Source: an uncultured Kiritimatiellota bacterium (GTDB lineage Bacteria > Verrucomicrobiota > Kiritimatiellia > RFP12 > UBA1067). From it: 42,439 nt of DNA. Shown here one piece after another: positions 16,891-26,095 of this stretch; the first letter of the stretch is position 1; each line of letters begins with the position of its first letter. A program made the position numbers and the translations under genes. The notes beneath the pieces were generated by a model, which saw only the letters and a program-made list of their open reading frames with translations, ran no database searches and was not told the DNA's origin. The stretch is taken from positions 1-42,439 of the forward strand of contig CAKTUI010000027.1 of assembly GCA_934621385.1 (NCBI GenBank). Direction: 5' to 3'.

Positions 16891-18042
16891 ATGGCAGAAG
16901 AAGTCAAGGAAAAGTTGCTGGAGACGGAAGAGGTTCGTCAGCGCATTGCGGATTTGCGCAAGCGCGTTGGCGAGATGGCCGACTACATCAAGATTGAGGA
17001 ACGGCGGACGCGTTTGGCTGGGTTTGAGGAACAGCAGGCGGGGGCCGATTTCTGGAACAATCAGTCAAAGGCGCGGGAGGTCATTGCTGCGACGAATGCG
17101 GAGCGCGCCTATGTCGTCCCCTACGATTCGCTGTTGAAGGCCGTTGAGGATGCGTCCGTAATGCTGGAGCTTGCCGAGATGGAGGAAGGTCCCGCCCAGC
17201 AGACGGCGCTCAAGGATACGCTTGCCGAATGTGCGAAGGCCGACGAATTCTTCTCGAAACTTCGGATGCAGTCGTTGCTTGGTGGCAAGTTTGATGCCTG
17301 CAACGTCTTCGTCAAGCTGCACGCGGGGCAGGGTGGTACGGAGGCGTGCGACTGGGTTCAGATGCTCTACCGTATGTATCAGCGTTATGCCGAATCGCAG
17401 GGCTGGAAGGTTGAGGAATACGACTGCCAGCCGGGTGAGGAAGCGGGCCTGAAGGATGTCTATTTCAGGGTGGAGGGGAGCTATGCGTTTGGGCTTCTGA
17501 AGGCCGAGCGCGGCATCCACCGCCTGGTGCGCATTTCGCCGTTTGACGCGAACAAGCGTCGCCAGACGAGCTTCGCGTCAATGGAGACGGTTGCGGAAAT
17601 CAACGACGACATTGACGTTGAAATCAAGGACGAGGACTTGCGCATCGACACCTACCGTTCGGGTGGTGCGGGCGGTCAGCACGTCAACAAGACGGATTCG
17701 GCCGTTCGCTTGACCCACCTGCCGACGGGGATTGTTGTGGCCTGCCAGAAGGAGCGTTCGCAGCACATGAACAAGGAAAAGGCCATGAACATGTTGCGTG
17801 CCCAGCTCTACGAGTACTACGAGGACCAAAAAAAGGCCGAGATGGACCGCTTCTACGGTGCGAAGTCGGAGAATGGGTGGGGCAGCCAGATTCGAAGCTA
17901 TGTCTTCTGCCCCTACACGATGGTCAAGGATTTGCGCACGAATTACGAGACAAGTGATGTGAATGGTGTGATGGATGGTCACATCCAGCCATTCATTGAG
18001 GCCTGGTTGCAGATGAAGGCCGCCGGAACTGGCAAGAAGTAA
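16891..18042 (+). CDS. prfB: Peptide chain release factor 2
   Basis: This 383-residue class I release factor reads UAA and UGA stop codons and triggers peptide release on the ribosome. Its identity as RF2 rather than RF1 rests on the SPF tripeptide (216-218). The catalytic GGQ motif is at 261-263 within SGGAGGQHVNKTDSAVR. The N-terminal coiled region is complete and in one frame, so the programmed +1 frameshift that controls prfB in many bacteria is absent. I chose the ATG at 16891; an in-frame TTG two codons upstream is less likely. The dciA-like gene follows after 7 bp. Confidence 0.97.
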   Translation: MAEEVKEKLLETEEVRQRIADLRKRVGEMADYIKIEERRTRLAGFEEQQAGADFWNNQSKAREVIAATNAERAYVVPYDSLLKAVEDASVMLELAEMEEGPAQQTALKDTLAECAKADEFFSKLRMQSLLGGKFDACNVFVKLHAGQGGTEACDWVQMLYRMYQRYAESQGWKVEEYDCQPGEEAGLKDVYFRVEGSYAFGLLKAERGIHRLVRISPFDANKRRQTSFASMETVAEINDDIDVEIKDEDLRIDTYRSGGAGGQHVNKTDSAVRLTHLPTGIVVACQKERSQHMNKEKAMNMLRAQLYEYYEDQKKAEMDRFYGAKSENGWGSQIRSYVFCPYTMVKDLRTNYETSDVNGVMDGHIQPFIEAWLQMKAAGTGKK

Positions 18043-18049
18043 GTTTGGG

Positions 18050-18385
18050 ATGCCGTTCGAGAATGGAGTCTACTGGAAGCCCCTTGCGCCGCAGGAACGT
18101 GGTCGACATTCCACTTTCGCGGCGGCTGTTTCGGCGGCGTTTTCGGCCCTGTCGGTCGAACGCAACTCCTTTTTTGACGCGGTAGCCAATGACTGGGCGA
18201 AACTTTTCCCCTCAATTGCCGCGAGGCCGGGGCGATATGAGGATGGAAAGTTCTTCCTCTATGTCCGCAATGCGCCGGCTCTCTTTTCCGTCCGTTCGCG
18301 TCTCCCGAAGATTCGGCAGTCTCTTCTGTCGCTTCCCGGGGCGCCGAAACGGGTTGACCTGCGATTGGAGATACATTCCAGATGA
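18050..18385 (+). CDS. DciA-like (DUF721) protein
   Basis: This 111-residue protein resembles the DUF721 family, which includes DciA, the ancestral loader or helper of the replicative helicase DnaB. The matching part is the C-terminal KFFLYVRNAPALFSVRSRL and the following LPGAPKRVDLRLEI, which fits the typical short KH-like domain. The N-terminal half (FAAAVSAAFSALS, then FFDAVANDWAKLFPSIAARP) also fits the family. The next gene starts inside its stop (ATGATGA). If correct, the operon mixes translation, replication and tRNA-modification functions. Confidence 0.65.
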   Translation: MPFENGVYWKPLAPQERGRHSTFAAAVSAAFSALSVERNSFFDAVANDWAKLFPSIAARPGRYEDGKFFLYVRNAPALFSVRSRLPKIRQSLLSLPGAPKRVDLRLEIHSR

Positions 18386-19851
18386 TGACATGCGCGGCAA
18401 TTCTGTTGGCGGCGACCTTTACGCGGCCGCTTGAGCGGGTGACGACGATGGATCCTGCGCTGGCTCAGTCCGTCTACGAGTCCCGTGCCGTTCAGCTCGC
18501 CTATGAGACGGTTCTTGCGATTGACTACGTCGCCCGGCCCTATCGGTTGGTTCCGGGTGCGTGTGAACTCCCCGAAGTCTCGGACGATGGCTTGCGGTAT
18601 GTCTTTAGGGTTTGTTCGACGGAACTGACGGCGGGTGAAATCGTTCGGTCGCTGGAACGCTTGCGCGATCCAGACCTGGTCTCCCCCAACGGCTGGATGC
18701 TCAAGAGCGTGGACACGATCAAGGCCCTTGATGACAGGACGGTTGAGATTCGCCTGACGCAGAAGTGTCACTTCTTCCCTTGGCTGATGGCGATGAGCCA
18801 GACGGGCATTCGAAAGGCCGATGGCTCGGGGACGGGGATGTACGAACTTTCGTCCTGGTGGAAAAACCACGAGATGGTCTTTACGCGGCGGAAGGCGGAT
18901 GCGGACGGTGGATTTGACACGATTCGCTACCTCGTTGTGGACGATGCGAGCACGAAATGGCTGATGTTCCTCAAGGGAGAGCTCGATTTTCTCGCCGAGG
19001 TCTCACGGGACAATTGGGATGCCATTGTGGATGAGAAGGGGAACTTAGATCCGAAACTGGTCGCGCAGGGCATTCGGATGTATTCCAATTCGACCTTGGA
19101 ATCCATTTACATTGGCATCAACATGCGCGATCCCATCCTTGGCCCGAACCGCAAGTTGAGGCAGGCCCTCAACGCGGCGTTTGACTATCCGAGATGGGAG
19201 AAGTTCTATTCGGGGCGAATTGTCCCTTCGACGGGCCCTGTTCCGCCGGGGGTTGATGGCCGCCTTGAGACACCGTTCGCCTATTCTTTCAACCTTGAGA
19301 AAGCGCGGCAACTTATGGTCGAGGCCGGGTATCCGAACGGGATTGACCCGAAGACGGGTCGCCGACTGACCCTGACGCTTGCCATTGGACGAGCCTCGCA
19401 GGATACGCGCGAGGCGGGTGAACTTGTTGCGGCCTTCTACGACCGCATCGGCATTCGTCTTGAGCTTTCCTTCCACACATGGAATGCGTTTTTGAAGGCG
19501 GTTGACGAGGGGCGTGTGCAGTTGTTCAATATGGGATGGGTCGGCGATTATCCGGATGCCGAGAACTTCCTCCAGCTGTTTCATTCGAAAAATGTCAGTC
19601 CAGGGCCGAATCACGCAAATTACGTAAATCCGGCCTATGACCGCGAATATGACCTTGCCATGGGAGCGGCGACGGCTGAGGCTCGGAATCGGCACTGGTG
19701 GAAATGCCAGGAGATTCTTCGGGCGGACTGTCCCTGGGTTTTCACACACTTCAACTTGGCGAATTCGCTTGTCCGTCCACGCGTCGGGAACTACATTCCG
19801 AGTTGCTTCCCATATGGGCAGGAGTGCCATTTCAAGGTGATTGACAAATGA
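18382..19851 (+). CDS. Family 5 extracellular solute-binding protein (peptide/nickel type)
   Basis: This 489-residue protein belongs to SBP family 5 (DppA/OppA-like), which binds peptides or similar ligands in the periplasm for an ABC importer. Family features include the early TTMDPALAQSVYESRAVQLAYETVL, the GTGMYELSSWWKNHEMVFTR segment, LRQALNAAFDY, and NMGWVGDYPDAENFLQLFHS near the C terminus. The N terminus is a short hydrophobic stretch (MTCAAILLAATFTRP), an unusually small signal peptide. No permease or ATPase genes of an importer are adjacent. It overlaps dciA-like and tsaB by 4 nt each, so it is embedded in a housekeeping operon. Confidence 0.85.
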   Translation: MMTCAAILLAATFTRPLERVTTMDPALAQSVYESRAVQLAYETVLAIDYVARPYRLVPGACELPEVSDDGLRYVFRVCSTELTAGEIVRSLERLRDPDLVSPNGWMLKSVDTIKALDDRTVEIRLTQKCHFFPWLMAMSQTGIRKADGSGTGMYELSSWWKNHEMVFTRRKADADGGFDTIRYLVVDDASTKWLMFLKGELDFLAEVSRDNWDAIVDEKGNLDPKLVAQGIRMYSNSTLESIYIGINMRDPILGPNRKLRQALNAAFDYPRWEKFYSGRIVPSTGPVPPGVDGRLETPFAYSFNLEKARQLMVEAGYPNGIDPKTGRRLTLTLAIGRASQDTREAGELVAAFYDRIGIRLELSFHTWNAFLKAVDEGRVQLFNMGWVGDYPDAENFLQLFHSKNVSPGPNHANYVNPAYDREYDLAMGAATAEARNRHWWKCQEILRADCPWVFTHFNLANSLVRPRVGNYIPSCFPYGQECHFKVIDK

Positions 19852-20384
19852 AAACTCTCTACATTGAGCGTTCGACTGGGAATTGTCGCACGGGTGACTG
19901 GGTTCAGGGACTGGATTTGTCCGAGCGGCCAAGCCGCATTGTCGTCGGTACGGGGCCTGGTTCGTTTGCCGGCATTCGTTCGGCTCTTTCGTTTGCGCAG
20001 GGCTATGCCATTGGTTCAGGTTGTGAGGTGCTGGGGTTGCCGAGTGCCTGTGCGCTTGCGGAAGCAGGGGCGAATCTTGCTGTCGTGGGGGATGCGCGGC
20101 GCGGCAAGTTCTGGGTTGCCCTCTTTGAGGGGTTTAGGTTGGTGCGGGATGTTTTTCAGGTAGATGGGCTTGAGGCGCTTCGGGCATCAATACCCGTTGG
20201 TTTCCGCGTTCAGACGACCGATGCCGATCGCATTGGCGCGGAACTTGCGCAGGCGTTTGGTCCCCGCTATGAGGGCGGCCGCCTGCCCACGGCGGAGGGG
20301 CTGCGTCGATTTGCCGAGGCCAATCCATCCATTCTCAAGCCCGAGCCGCTGCCAATTTACCTGAACCCGGCCGTCCGGGATTAG
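19848..20384 (+). CDS. tsaB: TsaB-like tRNA threonylcarbamoyladenosine biosynthesis protein, compact
   Basis: This 178-residue protein corresponds to TsaB (YeaZ), the scaffold partner of TsaD in making the t6A modification of ANN-decoding tRNAs. The family signature is GTGPGSFAGIRSALSFAQGYAIG (about 35-57), followed by VLGLPSACALA. Usual TsaB proteins start with an actin-like strand containing D(T/S)S and a helix of about 40 residues before the signature; here that part is reduced to about 34 residues (IERSTGNCRTGDWVQGL). The ATG overlaps the stop of the preceding gene by 4 nt. The last gene of the operon ends here. Confidence 0.8.
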   Translation: MKTLYIERSTGNCRTGDWVQGLDLSERPSRIVVGTGPGSFAGIRSALSFAQGYAIGSGCEVLGLPSACALAEAGANLAVVGDARRGKFWVALFEGFRLVRDVFQVDGLEALRASIPVGFRVQTTDADRIGAELAQAFGPRYEGGRLPTAEGLRRFAEANPSILKPEPLPIYLNPAVRD

Positions 20385-20425
20385 GTTTATTCGCTTTTCA
20401 GGCCGTTTTCGGCGTGGAGATATGG

Positions 20426-20431
20426 TATAAT
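20426..20431 (+). promoter_or_regulatory. -10 box immediately upstream of the ABC ATPase (leaderless)
   Basis: TATAAT ends 8 nt before the ATG at 20440 and no ribosome-binding site fits between them. Transcription would start at or next to the ATG. Confidence 0.6.
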
Positions 20432-20439
20432 ACCTTGAA

Positions 20440-21150
20440 ATGTTTGAGGTCAGGAATATTGCATTTACCTATCGCCACAAGTCGGTGCTGAAAGATGTCT
20501 CGTTTGTCGTTTCGCCCGGCGAGACGGTGTGCATATTGGGGGCGAATGGGGTTGGCAAGACGACGCTTCTACGGATTTTGGCGACGCTGGCCCTGCCGGA
20601 GGCGGGGATGGTTCTGGTGGATGGGAAAAACGCGTTTGCCAACCCGCTGGAATACCGTCGTCGGCTTGGCTATCTTCCGGAATCGGTCGGGCTTTACGAC
20701 GACATGACCGTTAAGGAGTATCTGACCTATCGGGCGAATCTGAAGGGCGAACCGCCGAAGCGTATTCGCCGCAGGGTCGGGGAAGCCGCGGATGCCTGTC
20801 GATTGACGGGGCTGTTGCGGGCGATGATTCGGGATCTTTCGGCGGGTTATCGCAAGCGCGTCGCCTTGGCGGATGCACTCCTGTTGCGTCCACGGGTTCT
20901 TTTGCTGGACGATTTCTTGGCAGGGCTGGACTATGGGATGCGCAAGGCGGCGGGCGAGATCCTGTCGGATGTTGCGGCATTTTCGTCCGTTATCGTTACT
21001 GGACATGAGCCTGAGGACCTGTCCCCATGGGTGACGCGTTTTCTGGTCCTGCGAGAGGGCGTTATTTCGGCGACAATTGATACGGCGGGGATTGAGTCCT
21101 CAACATTGCAGGAGCGGCTCGATGAGTCGCTTGGGGAGGTGGGGCGATGA
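20440..21150 (+). CDS. ABC transporter ATP-binding protein, GldA-like
   Basis: This 236-residue ATPase energises the membrane protein encoded next. Walker A is GANGVGKTT (34-42), the signature motif is LSAGYRKRVALADAL, Walker B is VLLLDD, and the switch His lies in VIVTGHEPEDL. The Q-loop region reads YLPESVGLYDDMTV. The type resembles GldA and other ABC-2 export ATPases found with an auxiliary GldG-type protein. The start is fixed by homology. Because the TATAAT box is only 8 nt away, the mRNA is likely leaderless. The gene overlaps the next by 4 nt. Confidence 0.92.
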   Translation: MFEVRNIAFTYRHKSVLKDVSFVVSPGETVCILGANGVGKTTLLRILATLALPEAGMVLVDGKNAFANPLEYRRRLGYLPESVGLYDDMTVKEYLTYRANLKGEPPKRIRRRVGEAADACRLTGLLRAMIRDLSAGYRKRVALADALLLRPRVLLLDDFLAGLDYGMRKAAGEILSDVAAFSSVIVTGHEPEDLSPWVTRFLVLREGVISATIDTAGIESSTLQERLDESLGEVGR

Positions 21151-23213
21151 GTGCCGTGCGCACAACGTGTTGGCGGACGGTTGGGCGGTTGCGGAACCTC
21201 TACCTGACGGCATTTGCCGTCGGCGGATTTCTTCTCCTGTCAGCCGCGCTGTTCGTCTACCTGTTGAATCGGGCGGACGGTGGAGCACTTGCCGTCCAGG
21301 CTGTTTGGGCGGTCTCCGTTTCGTCGTGCCTGCCGTTTCTGGCCATTCTCCTTGGCATGGATGTGTGGAGTGACGAGCGGCGGTCGGGACGACTTGACTT
21401 TCTGCTGACGTCCCCTGTGAGCGAGTGGGAACTCGTGTTGGGGAAGTTTTTCGGCGTGTGCTTTTGGCTTGGCGTTTCCATTCTGACATTCTTTGTGTCT
21501 ACGGTTGTCTTTCTTGGAATCTTTGCCCCTGGGGTTTTGTCAGGTGTCTCATATGTGAGTTTTGTGCCGGCCGTTCTGATTTTGCTGCTTCAGGGGGGGC
21601 TGTGGGTGTCTCTTGTGGTTGCCCTGAGTGCGTTCTTCCGTCATGTGGCGGTCGTCGCGGCAGTTTCGGGGTTTTTGTTGGTTGCATTGCCGCGTGGTCT
21701 GTGGGAGGCACTTTTAATTTGGTCGCCGCAGGGGCGGGCGGCGTTCGGTGAAATGCCTCTTGATGCGCAGGCTTTGGATTTCGCCTCCGGTATGATTTCG
21801 ACGGGGACGGCAGCGTCCTACATTGTGCTTACGCTTGCCTTCCTGCTGATTGCCGCTCATTTGGTAAAGTCCTTTCGATTCATTGGGAAGGGTTCTGCAC
21901 AACTTCGCCTGTCATCAACTGTTGTTTGCGTGTTCGCCCTGGTTTTGGCGGCTCTCATGTCGGCTCTTGCCATTCGCCTCAACGTGACGGCTGACTTTCC
22001 GCTTGCAGGGGAGCGGCGGTTCTCGGCGCGTACGCGGGAGATTCTTTCGGAGGCGCGAGGAAATGTCTCGGTTGTCTGTCTTCTGCCGCGAAACGATGCA
22101 AAGTTCCGTTCGGTCGTCCAGTTTCTTCGGGCGCTAAAGCGCGAGGCCGAGCAGCTCGGTGGCGTTCGCCTGACTTTGCGCTTTGTGGATCCACGCTGGG
22201 ATATTGGTGCGGCGACGCGGTTGATGCGGATGGGGGCCGGGTCGGAAGACCTTGTCTTCGTGCGAGGTCAACATATCGTCAGCTTGCCCATTCGGGATGG
22301 CGTTGGCGAGCGGAATTGCGCCTCCGCGATTCTTCGTCTGCTCATTCCGCCACAGCGCCGGGTCATTTACTGGACGCAGGGACATGGGGAGATTGCATTT
22401 GACTCCTATGGGGCGGATGGTATGAGCGATATTGCGCGGGAACTTGCGCGTGATGGCTATGATAACCGTCCCATCGATCTGTTGTCGTTGGATCAGATTC
22501 CATCCGATTGCGCCTTGGTCGTCGTCGCCGGGGCGAAGAGCGACTTCTCTCGGACGGAACTCGGCTTGCTTGAGTCCTATCTTCGACAGGGTGGGCGTTT
22601 GCTGACTCTTCTGGGGTCTGGTGATTCAGGTGGTATTGCGGCCTTTTTGCCTGCTTGGGGAATGCGGGCCGAGCGGTGTCCTCTTGAGAATGTGCGAACT
22701 TACTCTGGTCGGGATGTGGTCGTTTCGGACTTAACGGATCATGACATCACGCTTCCGCTGAAGGGCCTTCAGTTGGTACTGGAGTCGCCACTGGTGATCG
22801 GTCGAACATCGGCGGTCGGGGGTGTCGATGGCGTTGACCGCATTGAGTTCGCGCCGTTGGCAAAAGTTGGGGAGAATGTTGTCGCGGCAATTGTGGAGAA
22901 AGGCGGCGGAACGGGAACGGATCTCGCCATTCGCCCGACGCGCATCGTGGCAATCGGCGATGCGACATTTGCCGTCAATGGACAACTGACCGTGAGGGCA
23001 AATGCCAATCGTGATTTTCTGCTGAATTGTGTTTCTTACCTGTCGGGAACGGATGCGATTGTTTCGGGCGGGCCGGATGTTGGTATCTTGTCCGTTGGTC
23101 TTGATCGGGCGGAATGGCGACGCTTTGTTCTCACCTTTGCGCTTGCGCCGACGGGCATCGTCTTCTTGTTCCTTGTCGTGTGGGCGCGCATCCGCAGGAG
23201 GCATCGGACATGA
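21147..23213 (+). CDS. Fused ABC-2 permease and GldG-like auxiliary protein
   Basis: This 688-residue protein joins two functions usually split between gldF and gldG. Residues 1 to about 260 form an ABC-2 type permease with about six membrane helices (for example TAFAVGGFLLLSAALFVYLL and AFLLIAAHLVKSF). Residues about 285-640 are a soluble ABC_transp_aux (GldG-type) region with RRVIYWTQGHGEIAF and CALVVVAGAKSDF. A final helix near the C terminus (LAPTGIVFLFLVVWARI) anchors it again. Such transporters are found in gliding Bacteroidota but also in non-motile PVC bacteria, so the substrate here is unknown. The stop overlaps the next ATG. Confidence 0.88.
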   Translation: MSAVRTTCWRTVGRLRNLYLTAFAVGGFLLLSAALFVYLLNRADGGALAVQAVWAVSVSSCLPFLAILLGMDVWSDERRSGRLDFLLTSPVSEWELVLGKFFGVCFWLGVSILTFFVSTVVFLGIFAPGVLSGVSYVSFVPAVLILLLQGGLWVSLVVALSAFFRHVAVVAAVSGFLLVALPRGLWEALLIWSPQGRAAFGEMPLDAQALDFASGMISTGTAASYIVLTLAFLLIAAHLVKSFRFIGKGSAQLRLSSTVVCVFALVLAALMSALAIRLNVTADFPLAGERRFSARTREILSEARGNVSVVCLLPRNDAKFRSVVQFLRALKREAEQLGGVRLTLRFVDPRWDIGAATRLMRMGAGSEDLVFVRGQHIVSLPIRDGVGERNCASAILRLLIPPQRRVIYWTQGHGEIAFDSYGADGMSDIARELARDGYDNRPIDLLSLDQIPSDCALVVVAGAKSDFSRTELGLLESYLRQGGRLLTLLGSGDSGGIAAFLPAWGMRAERCPLENVRTYSGRDVVVSDLTDHDITLPLKGLQLVLESPLVIGRTSAVGGVDGVDRIEFAPLAKVGENVVAAIVEKGGGTGTDLAIRPTRIVAIGDATFAVNGQLTVRANANRDFLLNCVSYLSGTDAIVSGGPDVGILSVGLDRAEWRRFVLTFALAPTGIVFLFLVVWARIRRRHRT

Positions 23214-24913
23214 ATAACAGGCGTACAATCGGGTGGATGATTCTCGTGCTTCTTGTCCTGGTGGCTCTTCACCTCTTTCTGAATGCGCGGGGCGGTCGTG
23301 CGGATGCACGGCTTGTTAAACGCTCGTTCCTTGCCCGTTCTGCCGATCGAGCGACCGAATTTCGGCTGATTCACAGTGACGCACAGGAGGTGCGGCTTGT
23401 TCGGTCGGATGTTGGCTGGCGAATCGTGGAGCCGTTTTCGGGTTCGGCCGATTCGCAAAAGATCATGCAACTGGCGGATGCGCTGGCGTTTTGTCCGGTG
23501 GAGGATTCACAGTCCGATTCCGATCTGTTGCGGTTGGGGCGTACGCGGGCGGACTATGGCCTTGAGGCCCCGGCCCTGTCGGTTGCTGTTGTGAATGGAG
23601 GGGATGTGCAGGATGTCATCTCCTTTGGAGAGATGACACCATCGAAAGACGGTGTCTATGTCTCCGTCGAGGGAATGGACTTGGTGTCTGTCGTATCGAC
23701 GAATGTATTAACCCTCGCCGATCTGCCTGCCAGCGGCTTTCGCTTCCGCCGATTGTTCCTGTCGGATGCGGAGGTTGGTACGCTGGATGTGCGGCGTGGG
23801 TTCGGGCCGTTTCTTCGATTGTCTCAGACCAACGGGAAATGGCAGATGGAGGAGCCTCATCGTGCAACGGCCTCTACGCGGCGGGTCGAGGCGTTTCTTG
23901 CCGAACTCTTTTCCATTGAGGCCCAGGAGTTCATCTGGCCGTTGGGGACAACAAATGAGCCGACGCGTGCAACGGTTGCGCTTCTGGCGGGGTATGGCCT
24001 TGACTCGGAAAGTGCCATTACGCTTACCTTACGGGGACTTGATGGTGTGGATCGGTCGATTTCGCTTGGAAAGGATGCCGGCGACAATCGTGTCTATGCA
24101 CTCGTTCAGAATGGCGAGGCTATTGTGACGGTTGATGCGCATCTCAAGGATCTTGCTCTCGCCGAGTCGCGGACTTTTCTTGATTCGCGGCTTTTCCCCT
24201 ATGAGGCGAAGGCAATCTCGATGATTTCAATCTCGGAGGGATCCACTGGGTGCTCGCTTGCCCGTGCTCCCAATGGCCTGTGGCGGATGGATTCCCCCAT
24301 CTCGGCACCCGTCAACCAGGAGATTGCCGACGAGTTGCTGGCGCGGCTACTTGACTTGGATGCGCGGGATGTTGAGACGAATGGTGTCAAGGTCTGTCTG
24401 TCGACGAATGCCGAACCAATCTCCGTCGCACGGGAGCGGATATTTGCGAATCATCGGTTGGCAGACCTGAGGTCGCGGGATGTTGTACGCATTGACGGAA
24501 GTGAAGTCGTTCGTGTCGTTTCATCCATTCGGGGCATGAAGCCGACATCCGTCGTTTGGGATGCCGACCGTCGTGCATGGAATGTGGAATCATCGGTTCG
24601 GCCAGGCGTTGCCGATGAGAAGGCGATTGCCGATCTGCTTGCGCTTCTGAACCCGCTGCGGGCGAGTTCCGTGGTCAAGCTGAAGGTCTTACCATCCGAA
24701 CTCGCCGCATACGGACTTGAGACGCCCCAGTTTGTGGTGTCTGTTGATTTCCGCCGCAATGACTCGGTTCGCCGCAATGTCCTGATTGGTGACCGTACGG
24801 CGAATGGCTATTACGCGATGCCGGGTTCGCTGGATGCTGTTTTTGTGATTCCCTGGGAGACGGTTGAACGTCTAACGGCTCCGCTTGTCACACCACAGGG
24901 TATTGAACCTTAG
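23210..24913 (+). CDS. DUF4340 domain-containing protein
   Basis: This 567-residue protein has an N-terminal membrane anchor (TIGWMILVLLVLVALHLFL) and a large periplasmic part. It shows repeated DUF4340-like units: VRLVRSDVGWRIVEP, then LRLSQTNGKWQMEEP, later CSLARAPNGLWRMDSP and SVVWDADRRAWNVES. DUF4340 proteins are regularly encoded right after Gld-type ABC permeases, as here with a 4-nt overlap, so it probably works with that transporter at the membrane. The biochemical role is unknown. Confidence 0.85.
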   Translation: MNNRRTIGWMILVLLVLVALHLFLNARGGRADARLVKRSFLARSADRATEFRLIHSDAQEVRLVRSDVGWRIVEPFSGSADSQKIMQLADALAFCPVEDSQSDSDLLRLGRTRADYGLEAPALSVAVVNGGDVQDVISFGEMTPSKDGVYVSVEGMDLVSVVSTNVLTLADLPASGFRFRRLFLSDAEVGTLDVRRGFGPFLRLSQTNGKWQMEEPHRATASTRRVEAFLAELFSIEAQEFIWPLGTTNEPTRATVALLAGYGLDSESAITLTLRGLDGVDRSISLGKDAGDNRVYALVQNGEAIVTVDAHLKDLALAESRTFLDSRLFPYEAKAISMISISEGSTGCSLARAPNGLWRMDSPISAPVNQEIADELLARLLDLDARDVETNGVKVCLSTNAEPISVARERIFANHRLADLRSRDVVRIDGSEVVRVVSSIRGMKPTSVVWDADRRAWNVESSVRPGVADEKAIADLLALLNPLRASSVVKLKVLPSELAAYGLETPQFVVSVDFRRNDSVRRNVLIGDRTANGYYAMPGSLDAVFVIPWETVERLTAPLVTPQGIEP

Positions 24914-24944
24914 AAAGTCGAAAGAGTAGGAAGGACTGTTGGGT

Positions 24945-25670
24945 ATGTTGTTGGCAAATTCATTGGTTGACGGTTTCTGGGCCTCGAATCTAACGGGCCA
25001 GGGCATCGTTCTTGCGCAGTTGTTGGGGTCGGTGATTATGGTCGCCGTGATTATCGGGAAATGGAATGAACTGAATTTCATCAATCTGGCCGTGCGCCGT
25101 TTTGTCCGCGACTTCTCGACATCTCGGGATGTCCTGGATTACTACTTGAATCGTCGTCCCAGCAAGGAGTCGGCCGGACTCGTTGGGATCTACGCAAAGT
25201 CATGCGAGCGCCTGCTCAAGTTGCTTTCGCCGGACGTTCGGACGCTTCTTGCGGGACGCGGGGCGAGTGATGCGGGCGCGGCGGCCTTGACTGCGCGTGA
25301 AGTCGAACTCGTCAAGGGCACATGCGAGCACGCCCTCGACGAGGAGGAGTTGCGCGTCGAGCGCGGCATGGGCGTCGTTGCCACAGTCGTCGCGCTCTCC
25401 CCGATGCTGGGTCTGCTTGGCACCGTCTGGGGTGTCTTGGATGCGTTTGCGACAATGGGGACCGAAGGTTCGGCCAATCTTGCCACGATTGCGCCTTCCA
25501 TTTCCGCCGCGCTTGTGACGACGGTCGTCGGGCTCTTGATTGCCATTCCAGGTGTCGTCTGCTTCAATCTGATGAATGCGAACATTCGCAACATCACCTC
25601 CGATATGGAGGGATTCGCCGACGAGTTGATTGGACGAATCGCCTGCGAGTTCCAGGGAAGGATGGATTGA
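24945..25670 (+). CDS. exbB: MotA/TolQ/ExbB-family proton channel subunit
   Basis: This 241-residue inner-membrane protein forms, with ExbD, a proton-driven motor that energises a TonB/TolA-like protein. Three membrane helices fit the family: about residues 17-38 (VLAQLLGSVIMVAVII), the segment MGVVATVVALSPMLGLLGTVWGVLDAF, and ALVTTVVGLLIAIPGVVCFNLM. The conserved SPMLGLLGTVWG and SAALVTTVVGLLIAIP motifs are typical. The start is the ATG at 24945, 9 nt after AGGAAGGA; a TTG at 24939 is possible. exbD follows 1 bp later. Confidence 0.93.
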   Translation: MLLANSLVDGFWASNLTGQGIVLAQLLGSVIMVAVIIGKWNELNFINLAVRRFVRDFSTSRDVLDYYLNRRPSKESAGLVGIYAKSCERLLKLLSPDVRTLLAGRGASDAGAAALTAREVELVKGTCEHALDEEELRVERGMGVVATVVALSPMLGLLGTVWGVLDAFATMGTEGSANLATIAPSISAALVTTVVGLLIAIPGVVCFNLMNANIRNITSDMEGFADELIGRIACEFQGRMD

Positions 25671-25671
25671 G

Positions 25672-26082
25672 ATGCTGAGACGGCGGCGAATGCGCGGCGA
25701 AAAGCCGAAGGCGGCGGTCGACATGACATCGCTCATCGACCTTACCTTCCTCCTGCTTGTCACTTTCATTGTCACACTCCCTGCCCTGGAGCAGGGCGTG
25801 TCGATTATGCTTCCGCAGGCGAAGACTGATACGCTCCCCTCCAAGAACAACAAGGCAAACACGATTACGGTGGACTCGATGAATCGGCTTTTCCTGAATG
25901 GGAAACCGACGACGCTCGCCGACCTTGAGTCAACCTTGAAGGCGATGGTGGCCGAGGATCCCGAGGTTCCCGTCCTTGTGCGAGGGGACGAGCGCCTTGA
26001 CTACGGGAGCGTGATGAATGTCGTCAAGGTCGTCTACAAGTGCAAGGTCCACCGAATGGCCCTCGTGACAGTTGACAAGTAA
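25672..26082 (+). CDS. exbD: ExbD/TolR-family biopolymer transport protein
   Basis: This 136-residue protein has a single membrane helix (SLIDLTFLLLVTFIVTLP) containing the conserved proton-carrying aspartate, Asp23, and a periplasmic domain ending in VPVLVRGDERLDYGSVMNVV, the usual ExbD pattern. It pairs with the preceding ExbB. The basic N terminus (LRRRRMRGEKPK) sets the inside-out orientation. The following tonB-like gene starts around its stop codon. Confidence 0.93.
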   Translation: MLRRRRMRGEKPKAAVDMTSLIDLTFLLLVTFIVTLPALEQGVSIMLPQAKTDTLPSKNNKANTITVDSMNRLFLNGKPTTLADLESTLKAMVAEDPEVPVLVRGDERLDYGSVMNVVKVVYKCKVHRMALVTVDK

Positions 26083-26095
26083 ATGGAGGCGGTCG

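Noticed and set aside
16891..16990. Search for the programmed +1 frameshift of prfB
   Set aside because: The N-terminal region is open in one frame with no in-frame UGA, so no frameshift is needed.
17828..17834. A AAA AAG slippery heptamer in frame inside prfB
   Set aside because: It encodes Gln-Lys-Lys in a conserved part of RF2. I saw no clear stimulatory structure, and a shift would remove the C terminus; chance is the simplest explanation.
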